Assembly: GCF_902616385.1 (NCBI RefSeq) | Contig: NZ_CACMSM010000011.1 | Coordinates: 1-42,003, forward strand | Origin: an uncultured Prochlorococcus sp. | GTDB taxonomy: Bacteria; Cyanobacteriota; Cyanobacteriia; PCC-6307; Cyanobiaceae | Length of the DNA: 42,003 nucleotides | Direction of reading: 5' to 3' | Shown: one piece after another, positions 33,001-42,003 of the stretch | Layout: every line of letters begins with the position of its first letter | Position numbering within the stretch: the stretch's first letter is position 1 | Translations under genes and position numbers: made by a program | The notes under the pieces: model-generated | Told to the model about the DNA's origin: nothing | What the model saw: the letters and a program-made list of their open reading frames with translations, nothing else | The model's database searches: none

Positions 33001-34179
33001 ATGAGTCAAGTTAATTTATCTGATCGGGCACTTTCAATTGAGCCTTCTCTTACATTGCAGATAAGTGCTAAAGCAAATCAATTATCTGCAGAAGGAGTAG
33101 ATATTTGTAATTTAAGTGCAGGTGAACCTGATTTTGATGCCCCAAAAGAAGTTATAGAGGCTACAAGTAAAGCTATATTTGATGGATTTACAAAGTACGG
33201 GCCCGCAGCGGGGAATTTAGATCTCCGAAAAGCAATTGCAAATAAACTTCAAATTCAAAACGATTTAAATTATGAATTTGAAAATGTAATGGTCACAAAT
33301 GGCGCTAAGCAAGCAATATATAATCTTTTCCAAGTATTGTTAAATACTGGAGACGAAGTTATTATTCCTTCTCCATATTGGTTAAGTTATCCCCAGATGG
33401 TTAGATTGGCGGGTGGGAAGCCAATTTTTACAAATTCTTCTGCAGAAGATGGATTCAAAATAAATATAGAAGATTTGAAGTCTAAAATCTCTTCAAAAAC
33501 TAAATTTATAATTATCAATTCTCCTAATAACCCTACTGGAAGAGTTATGTCAGAGGAAGAATTATTACAAATTGCCGATTTAGCTAGAGAAAATCCAAAT
33601 ATCAATATTCTTTCTGATGAGATTTACGAACTAATCCTTAAAAAAGAATTTAAACACTACAGTTTATCTTTATTAGCAAATGACTTAAAAGATAGAATTT
33701 TTATAATAAATGGGTTTGCGAAAGGATGGGCTATGACTGGCTGGAGGATAGGTTATTTAGTAGGTACCAAAGATGTAATCAAAGCATCCTCAGCATTACA
33801 AAGTCAAAGTACAAGTAATGTTTGCTCTTTTGTTCAAAAAGGTGCTTTAGAGGCTTTAAAAATTAATAATGAGTTTTTCTCAATGGTAAATAGCCATTAT
33901 GATCAAAGAAGAAGACTTCTCTATGAGGGCCTTAATAATATAAATGGGATTTATATTGAAGAACCTAACGGAGCATTTTACGCATTTCCAAAATTACCCA
34001 ACTCCTCAATTACTTCTGTTGATTTCTGCAATAAAGCTCTTCAAGATTACGGTTTAGTTGTTGTACCTGGAAAAGCTTTTGGAGCTGATCAATGTATAAG
34101 AATATCTTGTGCAGCTTCAGAAATTAAAATAAAAGATGGCCTACAGAGGCTTGAAAAAGCAATCTCTGAGTACTATTAA
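33001..34179 (+). CDS. aspC: PLP-dependent aminotransferase (aspartate aminotransferase type)
   Basis: Transfers amino groups between aspartate/glutamate and 2-oxo acids; fold type I. 392 residues from ATG 33001; the open frame reaches TTG 32983, but the ATG fits the family N-terminus. Motifs: SAGEPDFDAP near 40, KYGPAAGN, the Asn-Pro block NSPNNPTGRVM and DEIYE, and the PLP lysine in FAKGWAMTGWRIGY (Lys241). The Ib aspartate aminotransferase group is the best match; prephenate aminotransferase activity is possible in cyanobacteria. 12 bases before the phnD ATG. Confidence 0.92.
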   Translation: MSQVNLSDRALSIEPSLTLQISAKANQLSAEGVDICNLSAGEPDFDAPKEVIEATSKAIFDGFTKYGPAAGNLDLRKAIANKLQIQNDLNYEFENVMVTNGAKQAIYNLFQVLLNTGDEVIIPSPYWLSYPQMVRLAGGKPIFTNSSAEDGFKINIEDLKSKISSKTKFIIINSPNNPTGRVMSEEELLQIADLARENPNINILSDEIYELILKKEFKHYSLSLLANDLKDRIFIINGFAKGWAMTGWRIGYLVGTKDVIKASSALQSQSTSNVCSFVQKGALEALKINNEFFSMVNSHYDQRRRLLYEGLNNINGIYIEEPNGAFYAFPKLPNSSITSVDFCNKALQDYGLVVVPGKAFGADQCIRISCAASEIKIKDGLQRLEKAISEYY

Positions 34180-34191
34180 TTTAACTAAGTT

Positions 34192-35085
34192 ATGTTTAAT
34201 TTAAAGAATTTCCTACTTAGTTCATATCTATTATTTTATGTTTTTTCATCACCTGTATTTTCAAATCCCAAAGTTTTAAAAGTTGGAGCAATACCTGATC
34301 AAAACCAAGATGTTTTGTACAAAAGATTTAATTTATTTTCAAAAGAATTATCCAAACAACTTGATGTAGAAGTTAAATACATTCCTGTTATTAATTATGT
34401 TGCAGCAGTAACTGGATTTAGAACTAAAGATTTAGATTTAGTTTGGTTTGGAGGTTTATCAGGAGTTCAAGCAAGATTACAAACACCTAATTCAATTGTC
34501 ATAGCTCAAAGAGATATCGATAAGGAATTTAAAAGTGTTTTTATAGTAAACAAAAATTTAGAACTTAACTCAATTTCAAACATTAAAGGACTTAAAAAAC
34601 TAAAGAATTTAAGATTTACTTTTGGCTCTGAAAACTCAACTTCTGGAAGATTAATGCCAGAATATTTTTTAAATCAAGCAGGGGTAGAAATTAAACATTT
34701 TAAAGGGAAAAAAGCAGGTTTTAGTGGGAGTCATGATGCCACTATAGCTTTAGTTAATAGTGGGGCATTTGATGCGGGAGCTTTAAATAAACAGGTCTGG
34801 GAAAATAATCTTAAAAATAATCCCAAAAGAACAAGTAATTTAGAATTATTCTGGATCACACCAGAATATGTTGACTATCATTGGGTAGCTCAAGGTGATC
34901 TTGAAAATAGATTCGGGGAAGGGTTTACAAAAGAACTTAAATCAGTAATTCTAAATTTAGATATAAAGCAAAAATCACATAAAAAGATATTAGATATGTT
35001 CAATGCAAAAAGATTTATAAAGGCAGAATCAAAACAATATAAAAATATAGAGCAAATCGGGAGGAAATTAAATAAAATTAGATGA
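34192..35085 (+). CDS. phnD: Phosphonate/phosphite ABC transporter binding protein PhnD
   Basis: Periplasmic binding protein of 297 residues with a signal peptide (SSYLLFYVFSSPVFS). Family features: GAIPDQNQDVLYKRF, DLVWFGGLSGVQAR, TFGSENSTSGRLMPE and YHWVAQGDL. This is the PhnD1 type found broadly in Prochlorococcus; MIT9301 PhnD1 was shown to bind phosphite strongly, so phosphite or a small phosphonate is the likely ligand. Other annotations call it selenate-like. Overlaps phnC by 4 bases. Confidence 0.85.
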   Translation: MFNLKNFLLSSYLLFYVFSSPVFSNPKVLKVGAIPDQNQDVLYKRFNLFSKELSKQLDVEVKYIPVINYVAAVTGFRTKDLDLVWFGGLSGVQARLQTPNSIVIAQRDIDKEFKSVFIVNKNLELNSISNIKGLKKLKNLRFTFGSENSTSGRLMPEYFLNQAGVEIKHFKGKKAGFSGSHDATIALVNSGAFDAGALNKQVWENNLKNNPKRTSNLELFWITPEYVDYHWVAQGDLENRFGEGFTKELKSVILNLDIKQKSHKKILDMFNAKRFIKAESKQYKNIEQIGRKLNKIR

Positions 35086-35822
35086 ATAATACTGTCTTAG
35101 AATTAGAAAATATATCTTATAAATACAAAAATGATCTGATCCTAAATAAAATAAATTTAAAAATAAATTCTGGGGAAAAAATTGCACTTTTAGGTAAAAG
35201 CGGTTCAGGAAAAACTACACTTATATCAGTACTTAATGGCACTATAAAGCCAACTCAAGGTGAGGTTAAATTATTCAATCAAAGTTTCGAGGAATTAGAT
35301 AGAAAGCAGAAAAGTAAAATAACAACTATATGGCAAGATTTAAGATTAATAGAAGATCTCTCTGCAGAACAAAATGTTAATTGTGGACTACTAGCGGAAA
35401 ACAATTTTTATTTCGCTTTTAAAAATTTACTAAATATAAGTTCTTTTAAGAAGGCGCATAAATATATGAAATTATGTAGACTTCATAACTCTATTTACGA
35501 CAAAAAAATCAGAAAACTATCTGGGGGGCAAAAACAAAGGGTGGCTATAGCTAGATCATTAATTCAAGAATCAAATATATTACTTGCAGATGAGCCTTTT
35601 AATAATCTAGATCCCAAATTGATAACCACAATTAAAAACCTTCTGCTAGAAAATGTAGATAAAAATAAAACAAAAAAATCCCCAAAGACGGCATTAGTTG
35701 CATTACATAGATTAGATTTGCTGAACGATTTCGATAAAGTTATTGGAATAAGAGATGGTAAAATTTTTTTCAATCTCAAAAGAAATAACTTAAAGAAGAT
35801 TCATTTAGAGAAAATATATTAA
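35082..35822 (+). CDS. phnC: Phosphonate-type ABC transporter ATPase PhnC
   Basis: 246-residue ATPase. Walker A LGKSGSGKT at about 37-45, Q-loop TIWQDLRL, signature LSGGQKQR near 147, Walker B ILLADEP near 166, and the switch His in LVALHR. Starts inside the phnD 3' end (ATGA overlap) and is followed after 4 bases by the permease; the three genes are one unit. Energises import of the PhnD ligand. Confidence 0.9.
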   Translation: MNNTVLELENISYKYKNDLILNKINLKINSGEKIALLGKSGSGKTTLISVLNGTIKPTQGEVKLFNQSFEELDRKQKSKITTIWQDLRLIEDLSAEQNVNCGLLAENNFYFAFKNLLNISSFKKAHKYMKLCRLHNSIYDKKIRKLSGGQKQRVAIARSLIQESNILLADEPFNNLDPKLITTIKNLLLENVDKNKTKKSPKTALVALHRLDLLNDFDKVIGIRDGKIFFNLKRNNLKKIHLEKIY

Positions 35823-35826
35823 TTAG

Positions 35827-37329
35827 TTGAACAAATTAAAATTAAACTATACCTCATTATCTTTTCTTCCAATTTTGGTATGCATACCTCTAGGGTATCA
35901 ACTAATAAACAATATTCATTTTGGAGGATTTAAATTATTCCAAGAATTCTTAATTTCTTCATTTAATCCCAAGATCGATAATGAAATTATTATTACCGTA
36001 ATTAAGCGATTAAATGAAACTATTTTAATTGGTTTTTTTAGTTGGTTAGTAAGTATTATTTTTGGAGCATTTTTTGGAATAATATCCTCAAATATTTTTT
36101 ATAAAATCTTTAATATTCCAAATTTTTTCTACCGCATAGTAAGGTTTTTTCTAACAATAATTAGATCAATACACGAAGTGGTTTGGGGAATACTATTAAT
36201 GCAAATATATGGAATAAATTTTTCGATAGGAATAATAGCTATATGTATACCTTATATTGCTGTAAATTCAAAAGTTTTTGCTGAACAATTAGAAACTATT
36301 GACTACAAAAATTTTGAATCTATAAATCAAATAAATGGACCTAAATTTTCTTCTTTACTAACTTTAATATGGAATCCAATAATATATACATTTAAAAACT
36401 TTGGTTTATATCGATTAGAGTGTTCAATAAGAAGTACAGTGATTCTAGGACTTTTTGGGATTGGAGGAATAGGTACCAGTATTTTTTTATCTTTCCAAAC
36501 TTTGAATTTTAGAGAATTATGGACTTATTTATGGTCTTTAGCAATTTTGATAATTCTTTCTGGATTAATATTCAAAAAAATAAAATTTAACACTACAAAT
36601 AAAATCCTATCTATTTTTTTTATTTCAATTTTTTTCATAACAATTTTATTTTCTTTTTTATATTTTCTTTATTTTATTTTTAATAATAATTTTGAAAATT
36701 TTAATTCCGCTAGTTCTCTATTTAAATCAAGCTCAGATTTCAGATTATTTGATTTCTTAAAACTTACATTAGAAACAATAATTTTAAGTCTTTTATCAAC
36801 AGGAATCGCAATTAGTTTACCTCCATTAGTAATAGGAATTTTTAACAACAATACTTCTAAAATTTTTATAAAAATTTTTGCATTTTTATTACGTTTAATA
36901 CCTACCCCTGTAATACTTCTAACTCTATTAACTTTTAATAATCCTTCTGTATCTTTAGCAGCTTTAACATTAGGTCTCCACAACGCTGGTATTACTAGCA
37001 AATTACTTTTTACAAATCTAGACAGTCAAGACAAGAGAAATTATATTGCGATGAAATCTTTAGGAATCTCAAAAAAGACTAGTTGGCTATTAGGTTTATT
37101 TTCTCATCAAGCAAAAAGTTACTTGGCATATTGCGCATATAGATCTGACATTATTATTAGAGAAACTGCAATTGTTGGGGTTATTGGAAGTGTTGGTCTA
37201 GGTTGGCAATTGCAAGAATCACTAAGTTCCTTCGCATGGCAAGAAGTTACATTAGTTTTGATAGCTTATAGCTGCATCGCAATAGTTGGCGAATTAATAA
37301 ATGGTAAAATCAAAAATAGTTTAACTTGA
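35827..37329 (+). CDS. phnE: Double-length phosphonate-type ABC permease PhnE
   Basis: 500 residues, about twice the usual PhnE. Two similar permease halves are visible. The first (about 1-250) has an EAA-like loop around DYKNFESINQINGP; the second (about 300-500) has one around KRNYIAMKSLGISKKTS, and both carry the IRSTVILG/RETAIVGVIG-type segment that follows. So a single chain may form the whole permease dimer. TTG start at 35827. Downstream is a clear terminator. Confidence 0.85.
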   Translation: MNKLKLNYTSLSFLPILVCIPLGYQLINNIHFGGFKLFQEFLISSFNPKIDNEIIITVIKRLNETILIGFFSWLVSIIFGAFFGIISSNIFYKIFNIPNFFYRIVRFFLTIIRSIHEVVWGILLMQIYGINFSIGIIAICIPYIAVNSKVFAEQLETIDYKNFESINQINGPKFSSLLTLIWNPIIYTFKNFGLYRLECSIRSTVILGLFGIGGIGTSIFLSFQTLNFRELWTYLWSLAILIILSGLIFKKIKFNTTNKILSIFFISIFFITILFSFLYFLYFIFNNNFENFNSASSLFKSSSDFRLFDFLKLTLETIILSLLSTGIAISLPPLVIGIFNNNTSKIFIKIFAFLLRLIPTPVILLTLLTFNNPSVSLAALTLGLHNAGITSKLLFTNLDSQDKRNYIAMKSLGISKKTSWLLGLFSHQAKSYLAYCAYRSDIIIRETAIVGVIGSVGLGWQLQESLSSFAWQEVTLVLIAYSCIAIVGELINGKIKNSLT

Positions 37330-37369
37330 TTTGTAAGAATAATTTGTTAAATCAAGTAATTATTTTTTT
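37324..37369 (+). terminator. Rho-independent terminator of phnDCE
   Basis: Perfect 9-bp stem ACTTGATTT (37324-37332) with AAATCAAGT (37349-37357), 16-base loop, followed by AATTA and seven Ts (37363-37369). The stem begins inside the phnE stop codon region. Confidence 0.7.
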
Positions 37370-37378
37370 CCGGTTATA

Positions 37379-38023
37379 GTGATTAGTTTACCAAAACAGC
37401 TAGTTGTAATTGGAGATAGCTCAGTTTATGGATGGGGAGATAATGAGGGTGGTGGATGGTGTGAGAGGCTTAGAAAATATTGGTGCAATAACCACAATGG
37501 GCCAGTTATTTATCAACTTGGCGTTAGGGGAGATGGGATAGAAAAAGTTTCATCTAGATGGGAAAAAGAATGGTCATCTAGAGGAGAAACGAGAAGAAAT
37601 AAACCTAAAGCAATACTACTAAATGTAGGTCTTAACGACACAGCAGCAATTGGTCAGAAAAATGGAAGACATCAATTAGATATAGATGGATTTGAATATG
37701 GATTAGAGAGGCTAATTAATGAAATGAACTCTCAAACAAATGTATTTGTTATTGGTCTTACACCAGTTGACGAAAGCAAAATGCCGTTCGCAGGATGTCT
37801 GTGGTACTCAAATAATTTTTGTAATTCTTATGAAAGGAGAATGGAGGAAGTATGCCTCAATCAGAATGTCCCATTTCTTCCTACTTTTAGAGAAATGTAC
37901 TCTGATAAAAGGAGTAAAAATTGGATTACGCATGATGGAATTCATCTAAATTCCGAAGGTCATTTCTGGCTTTTCCAAAGACTTAAAAGCTGGGAGATTC
38001 TCACAAAATGGAAGGAATCTTAG
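37379..38023 (+). CDS. SGNH/GDSL hydrolase
   Basis: 214 residues with the SGNH fold: block I GDSSVYGWG (Ser14 nucleophile), a Gly in LGVRGDGIE, block III LNVGLNDTA (Asn), and block V HDGIHLN near the C-terminus (Asp and His). No signal peptide, so it is probably cytoplasmic. Substrate (ester, thioester or acyl chain) unknown. GTG start, 10 bases after the phnE terminator's T-run. Confidence 0.85.
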   Translation: MISLPKQLVVIGDSSVYGWGDNEGGGWCERLRKYWCNNHNGPVIYQLGVRGDGIEKVSSRWEKEWSSRGETRRNKPKAILLNVGLNDTAAIGQKNGRHQLDIDGFEYGLERLINEMNSQTNVFVIGLTPVDESKMPFAGCLWYSNNFCNSYERRMEEVCLNQNVPFLPTFREMYSDKRSKNWITHDGIHLNSEGHFWLFQRLKSWEILTKWKES

Positions 38024-38039
38024 GTCTTTCCAAATATTA

Positions 38040-38783
38040 TTAATTTAAAAAATATGAATATAAAATAAGCGCAAAGATAGCAAAAACAGAAGCAATACTT
38101 GTCTGAATAGCATTTACCAACTCATTACTTAATTTATATTTGTTTTGAAATTTAGCACCAATAATACTTTCGGAAAGTGTTGCCAAGAATCCAGAAACTA
38201 CAACAACTATAAAATGATATTTTGTAGAAATAATGGATAGACGAAGCATTATAAAAGCCATAAGTATTGATCCCAAAACACTAGCTAATGTTCCTTCTAT
38301 ACTTATTCCTCCCTCAGTTCCCCTATCCACCTTTTTAAGTGAAGTAATTAAGTATGTGTCTTTACCAAATCTTTTCCCAATTTCGCTACCAAAAGTATCC
38401 GCCAACTTTGCAGCAAAACTTGCAGCAAAACCTACTTTAAACATCACTACATTGGCAGCATTAAATTTGGTCATAATGGCAAGAAATAATCCTGTAGCTG
38501 CAGAGCCCCAGACATTCTCAGGACCTCTCCTCCCGCCTCTTTTTTCAGCAATTCCTTGTGCTTTTTTAAATTTAAAACCTATTTTGGTAACGAGGGATCC
38601 AAATAATAAATAAATTACAACTGACATCCATCCCTGCCAAGACAAACATCCCCACAAAATTGTGCCTAAGATACCTGCACTTACCCAACCACTTTTCGTC
38701 ATCAAAGGAATCCTGCAAAATATATAAATCAAAATAAAATTAATGCAAAAACCTATAAAAAATTGATTTCTAATTAAATCCAT
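38040..38783 (-). CDS. DUF92 membrane protein (VTE6/phytyl-phosphate kinase-like)
   Basis: 247 residues, about six membrane helices. Conserved core: EKRGGRRGPENVWGSAATGL, SFAAKLADTFGSEIG and GTEGGISIEGT. The plant member VTE6 phosphorylates phytyl phosphate in phytol salvage for tocopherol synthesis; cyanobacterial members are thought to act similarly. Located 7 bases downstream of rsmE, so probably the last gene of a short operon. Confidence 0.8.
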   Translation of the reverse strand: MDLIRNQFFIGFCINFILIYIFCRIPLMTKSGWVSAGILGTILWGCLSWQGWMSVVIYLLFGSLVTKIGFKFKKAQGIAEKRGGRRGPENVWGSAATGLFLAIMTKFNAANVVMFKVGFAASFAAKLADTFGSEIGKRFGKDTYLITSLKKVDRGTEGGISIEGTLASVLGSILMAFIMLRLSIISTKYHFIVVVVSGFLATLSESIIGAKFQNKYKLSNELVNAIQTSIASVFAIFALILYSYFLN

Positions 38784-38789
38784 ATTTAT

Positions 38790-39563
38790 CTAATTCTTTA
38801 ATTTCAAATCAATTCTCCACTGATTTAGGATTGATGATGCGTTAATACTAGCCGTCGAAGTTCTTAAGATAGTGTCGGAAAGTTTCACAAAGGTAATGTT
38901 ATTTTTATTAAAAAAATCAATTTCTTTAGAGGACCAACCCCCTTCAGGGCCAATTACATTCCAAAATATACCTCCTTTTTTATTTGCAAATTCTTGTTGT
39001 TTTCTTAACCATTTATTTAAGTCATATGGTGTTTCTTCTCTCGTTATAGAAATTGAAACTCTTTCTTGATTATCTCTACTTTTTAGCCATTTAATAATAT
39101 CCATACCATTTAAAATAGATGGTTTCCATAATCTCTCACTTTGCTCAACTGCTTCTTTGATAATTGAATTCCATCTCAAAAGCTTTCTTGAAAAATTTAA
39201 ATTTTTGTTTACCTGTCTTTCTGAAAATAATGGCTGTATATAATCGATTCCTATTTCAGTACACATTTTTATAATATCCTCAAAACCACTTTTTGGTATA
39301 ACAACGGCTATTCCTAATAAGTAAATTTCTTGTTCTTGAAATAAGTAAGGTTTTTTTAATTTAATTATTTCTAAACAATCATTTTTAACTTTTATAGCTT
39401 TCCATAATGAACCCTCTCCATTAGTTATAAATATTTCTTTACCATTTTTTATCCTCATTACTTTGTTTAAATAATGAGCCTCTTCTTTAGAAAGTTCTAA
39501 ATTATTGTTCTTAATATTTTCAATTCTTTCATGGGAAATAATTAATCTTGTTAAGTCTTCCAT
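38790..39563 (-). CDS. rsmE: 16S rRNA (uracil1498-N3)-methyltransferase RsmE
   Basis: 257-residue SPOUT methyltransferase. N-terminal PUA-like domain, then the trefoil-knot domain: EDIIKMCTEIGIDYIQPLFSE, the SAM-binding loop IGPEGGWSSKEID near 205, and LSDTILRTSTASINA near the end. Methylates U1498 of 16S rRNA on the 30S subunit. Second gene of a DUF3531-rsmE-DUF92 run; gaps are 9 and 6 bases. Confidence 0.92.
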   Translation of the reverse strand: MEDLTRLIISHERIENIKNNNLELSKEEAHYLNKVMRIKNGKEIFITNGEGSLWKAIKVKNDCLEIIKLKKPYLFQEQEIYLLGIAVVIPKSGFEDIIKMCTEIGIDYIQPLFSERQVNKNLNFSRKLLRWNSIIKEAVEQSERLWKPSILNGMDIIKWLKSRDNQERVSISITREETPYDLNKWLRKQQEFANKKGGIFWNVIGPEGGWSSKEIDFFNKNNITFVKLSDTILRTSTASINASSILNQWRIDLKLKN

Positions 39564-39572
39564 CTAAAACAC

Positions 39573-40016
39573 TTAATCTTTGAAAACCAAATCTTCATGT
39601 TCTTCAATTGCCCAATCATTATTTTCACCCCCAATAATTAACTCTTCAATTTTTACATAATTATTTGATATCTCATTCAAAGAATTAATTAATATATCTA
39701 TTGAAATGGAGTCTGAAGTTCCAAAATCGACCCAACATCTTCCCCAAAGATTTTGATATTCCATAATTCCTAAATTATGCATTAAGGCTGGAAGAGATGC
39801 ATTTTTTTGATCGTTATCGTAGGACATCCAACTTAGGTCGGAACCCTCTTCATGAGTTTGCAAATTTTCAGAATTAAATCCACCTAACCTTCCCAAAACG
39901 TACCAACTATCAAAAACACCATCTAAATAATTCTTTTCGTCTTGAGTAGGCGATTCTGAAAACCTGATCCATATCCAACAATTAAAAGGATCAACTTCCC
40001 TAAAAATAATATTCAT
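39573..40016 (-). CDS. DUF3531 family protein
   Basis: 147 residues matching the cyanobacterial/plastid DUF3531 pattern: REVDPFNCWIWIRF, VFDSWYVLGRLGGFNS, LMHNLGIMEYQNLWGRCWVD and DWAIEEHED. Soluble, acidic. Function unknown. First gene of a three-gene minus-strand run upstream of rsmE. Confidence 0.8.
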   Translation of the reverse strand: MNIIFREVDPFNCWIWIRFSESPTQDEKNYLDGVFDSWYVLGRLGGFNSENLQTHEEGSDLSWMSYDNDQKNASLPALMHNLGIMEYQNLWGRCWVDFGTSDSISIDILINSLNEISNNYVKIEELIIGGENNDWAIEEHEDLVFKD

Positions 40017-40099
40017 ATTGACTAATAACTTTTTAGATCTATAGCTATTATAAGTAAGTTATTACTAGATTAAAATTTATACCTATAACTTAATTAATA

Positions 40100-40747
40100 A
40101 TGCTTGACTTAAAAGAAATATCTTATCAACCCCAAACTGGTGAAAGAAAAATAATAGACAATTTAAATTTAACAGTTCATGAAAATGAAATCATTTTAAT
40201 TTGCGGCAATAGTGGTTCTGGGAAAACAACACTACTCGAAATAATAAGCGGATTAACAAATCCGCAAAAGGGAAAAATTACTTGGAAGAATAAAATTTTG
40301 TCTCCTAGACAAAGAAGATGGTTTTCTGGAGTAGTATTCCAATTTCCTGAAAGATACTTTATAGGTACAACCATTGGTAAAGAATTAAAAATAGGCCATA
40401 AATCTTTAAGAGAAAAACAAATAGAAATAGTTTTAAATAAAGTTGGTTTGAAAAAAATTAATCTGACTCAACCACCAGAACAGCTAAGTGGCGGACAACA
40501 AAGGCGGTTAGCTGTAGCAGTTCAACTACTTAGAAACCCCTCAATTCTTTTACTTGATGAACCAACTGCTGGATTAGACTATTCAATGAGAAATGATGTG
40601 AAGAATTTAATTCTTGATTTAAAAAATAAAAATACAATTATTATTGTTACTCATGAACCTGCATTATTTGAGGGGATTCCTTCTAGGATATTATCCTTGG
40701 AAAAAGGGAAAATCAAAAGTTTTATGAAAGAAAATCATGCAGGATAG
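40100..40747 (+). CDS. ABC transporter ATP-binding protein (CbiO/EcfA-like)
   Basis: 215-residue ATPase subunit. Walker [10 protein letters not shown] near 36-44, Q-loop FQFPERYF, signature LSGGQQRR near 130, Walker [10 protein letters not shown] near 150. The 'FQFPERYF' Q-loop resembles EcfA/CbiO energy-coupling ATPases. No permease lies nearby, so its transport partner is elsewhere. Its 3' end overlaps hslO by 11 bases. Confidence 0.85.
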   Translation: MLDLKEISYQPQTGERKIIDNLNLTVHENEIILICGNSGSGKTTLLEIISGLTNPQKGKITWKNKILSPRQRRWFSGVVFQFPERYFIGTTIGKELKIGHKSLREKQIEIVLNKVGLKKINLTQPPEQLSGGQQRRLAVAVQLLRNPSILLLDEPTAGLDYSMRNDVKNLILDLKNKNTIIIVTHEPALFEGIPSRILSLEKGKIKSFMKENHAG

Positions 40748-41645
40748 GATAGTTCGGGCTACTGCAGCCAATGGAGGAATAAGATTAGTTGCGGTATTAA
40801 CAACAGAATCTTCTTTAGAAGCAAAAAAAAGACACGGCCTTTCTTACTTAACCACCTGTATCTTAGGCAGAGCATTTAGTGCTTCACTGCTTTTAGCAAG
40901 CTCGATGAAAATAATGCATGGGAGAGTCACTTTAAGAGTTAGATCTGACGGACCTTTAAAGGGATTACTAGTTGATGCAGGTAGAGACGGGAAAGTTAGG
41001 GGTTATGTAGGGAATCCTAATTTAGAATTGGACCTAGTCAAAATAGATAATAATAAATATTCTTTTGATTTTAAAAAAGCATTAGGTACAGGATATTTAA
41101 ATGTAATTAGAGATAGTGGATTTGGAGAACCCTTTACAAGCACTGTTGAATTAGTAAATGGGAATATTGCTGAAGACTTAGCTTCATATTTATATCATTC
41201 AGAGCAAACTCCCTCTGCTGTATTTATTGGAGAAAAAATTCAAAATAAAAGTTTTATTTGTAGTGGTGGCTTATTAGCTCAAGTATTACCTAAAAAAGAT
41301 ACTGACCCTCTGCTAGTCTCACTACTTGAAGAAAGATGCAAAGAAATTAATTCTTTCAGCGAAGATCTATTTAAGTCAAAAGATAATCTTCTTGAGTTAA
41401 TTAGAAATATATTTCCCGATATTGACGATAAATCAATCTCTGAAAAAGCTCGTTCTCAAGAAGTGAGTTTTAAATGCAAGTGTTCCAAACAAAGAAGTTT
41501 AAATGCGATGAAAATGCTTGATAAGAGCGAGTTAGAGGACATCCTCAAGAAAGATGGCAAAGCAGAATTGGTTTGTGAATTTTGTAAAAATAAATATCTT
41601 ATAAAATATGAAGAAATTAAATCTATGATAGAAAATCAATCATAA
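40737..41645 (+). CDS. hslO: Redox-activated chaperone Hsp33
   Basis: 302 residues. The N-terminal substrate domain begins [14 protein letters not shown] and contains the [20 protein letters not shown] block; the zinc redox switch is CKC near 244-246 and CEFC near 279-282, the four zinc ligands that oxidise to disulfides under stress and turn on the holdase. Starts inside the ABC ATPase gene, so the two are co-translated. Confidence 0.94.
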   Translation: MQDRIVRATAANGGIRLVAVLTTESSLEAKKRHGLSYLTTCILGRAFSASLLLASSMKIMHGRVTLRVRSDGPLKGLLVDAGRDGKVRGYVGNPNLELDLVKIDNNKYSFDFKKALGTGYLNVIRDSGFGEPFTSTVELVNGNIAEDLASYLYHSEQTPSAVFIGEKIQNKSFICSGGLLAQVLPKKDTDPLLVSLLEERCKEINSFSEDLFKSKDNLLELIRNIFPDIDDKSISEKARSQEVSFKCKCSKQRSLNAMKMLDKSELEDILKKDGKAELVCEFCKNKYLIKYEEIKSMIENQS

Positions 41646-41978
41646 AAAAATTACGCCTAGCCATAAAATAACCATGGCCGGAATACTTTGAATTTTCTGT
41701 ATTGATAAAGAGTTGTTTGATACTTCCTGAATGAAAGAATTATTTTCAAGCAATCCACCAAATATTAATCCTATCGAGAGAAAGGTAACACTCCAACCCA
41801 GAGAAGCTATAAATCTTTTCCCTGATTTAATTTGGGTATAGGTAAGTATTAATGTTGAGATAGAGAGTAAAAGTCTATTATTAGAGTCTGGACTGATAAA
41901 TAACAAAATTAAAAATAATAGCCCAACAGATATTTTTATTGAAAGATTATCAAATGAGGGGGTAGTTATTTTTGGCAA
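41640..41978 (-). CDS. Membrane protein, several helices (start uncertain)
   Basis: At least 112 residues with about four helices ([39 protein letters not shown] and [13 protein letters not shown]). Start given at TTG 41978; the frame remains open upstream to the window edge, so the true start may lie outside. The 3' end overlaps hslO by 6 bases. No family recognised. Confidence 0.55.
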   Translation of the reverse strand: MPKITTPSFDNLSIKISVGLLFLILLFISPDSNNRLLLSISTLILTYTQIKSGKRFIASLGWSVTFLSIGLIFGGLLENNSFIQEVSNNSLSIQKIQSIPAMVILWLGVIFL

Positions 41979-42003
41979 ACTATACTGACTTGAATTGTTA
42001 GAA

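Noticed and set aside
1-42003. CRISPR arrays, insertion sequences, rRNA, tRNA genes
   Set aside because: No repeat-spacer pattern, transposase, terminal inverted repeats or tRNA/rRNA signatures seen when reading both strands.

Overview
This window looks like a piece of a Prochlorococcus chromosome, most likely a high-light clade. The DNA is strongly AT-rich, genes are tightly packed with many 1-11 base overlaps, and several marker families fit: a high-light-inducible protein, DUF1651 proteins, a TIGR02450-like Trp-rich protein, DUF3531, DUF92/VTE6, a TPM/Psb32 protein, and a PhnDCE set with a double-length permease. This assignment is an inference from recognised families. No database search was run.

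Layout. (1) 1-5.7 kb: four co-directional, overlapping genes form the ligase-associated repair cluster: MBL-fold exonuclease (5' end outside the window), ATP-dependent DNA ligase, Lhr-type DExH helicase and PdeM phosphoesterase. (2) 5.9-10.8 kb: a small secreted protein, two small minus-strand ORFs, the phosphate uptake genes pstC-pstA-pstB with a Pho-box-like site, and a two-helix K+ channel with RCK domains. (3) 10.9-23.1 kb: an accessory-looking stretch dominated by very small proteins, many with one membrane helix and several in stop-start-coupled chains. It also holds an SDR oxidoreductase, an hli gene with a structured leader, a non-coding block with three DnaA-box-like 9-mers, and tiny minus-strand ORFs with near-perfect Shine-Dalgarno sites. 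Its most coherent part is 20.0-23.1 kb. There, two DUF1651 operons with matching promoters and LexA-box-like operators flank a stand-alone NAD+-ligase-like adenylation protein. (4) 23.1-23.4 kb: a structured RNA downstream of purK, probably 6S RNA, ending in a strong terminator. (5) 23.4-42.0 kb: core genes: purK, aroB, a MidA-like methyltransferase, a TPM protein, a metallophosphoesterase, nadA, a C-terminal processing protease, ispG, a family-4 uracil-DNA glycosylase, an aspartate aminotransferase, phnD-phnC-phnE, an SGNH hydrolase, DUF92, rsmE, DUF3531, an ABC ATPase, hslO and a membrane protein.

How the genes fit together. Two phosphorus acquisition systems (pst and phnDCE) serve P-poor growth. 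DNA repair recurs: the ligase cluster, the UDG and the putatively LexA-controlled accessory units. The strongest leads are the paired DUF1651/LexA-box units around the orphan ligase-like gene, the DnaA-box cluster, the tiny ORFs with strong ribosome binding sites, and a UDG that has lost most Fe-S ligands.
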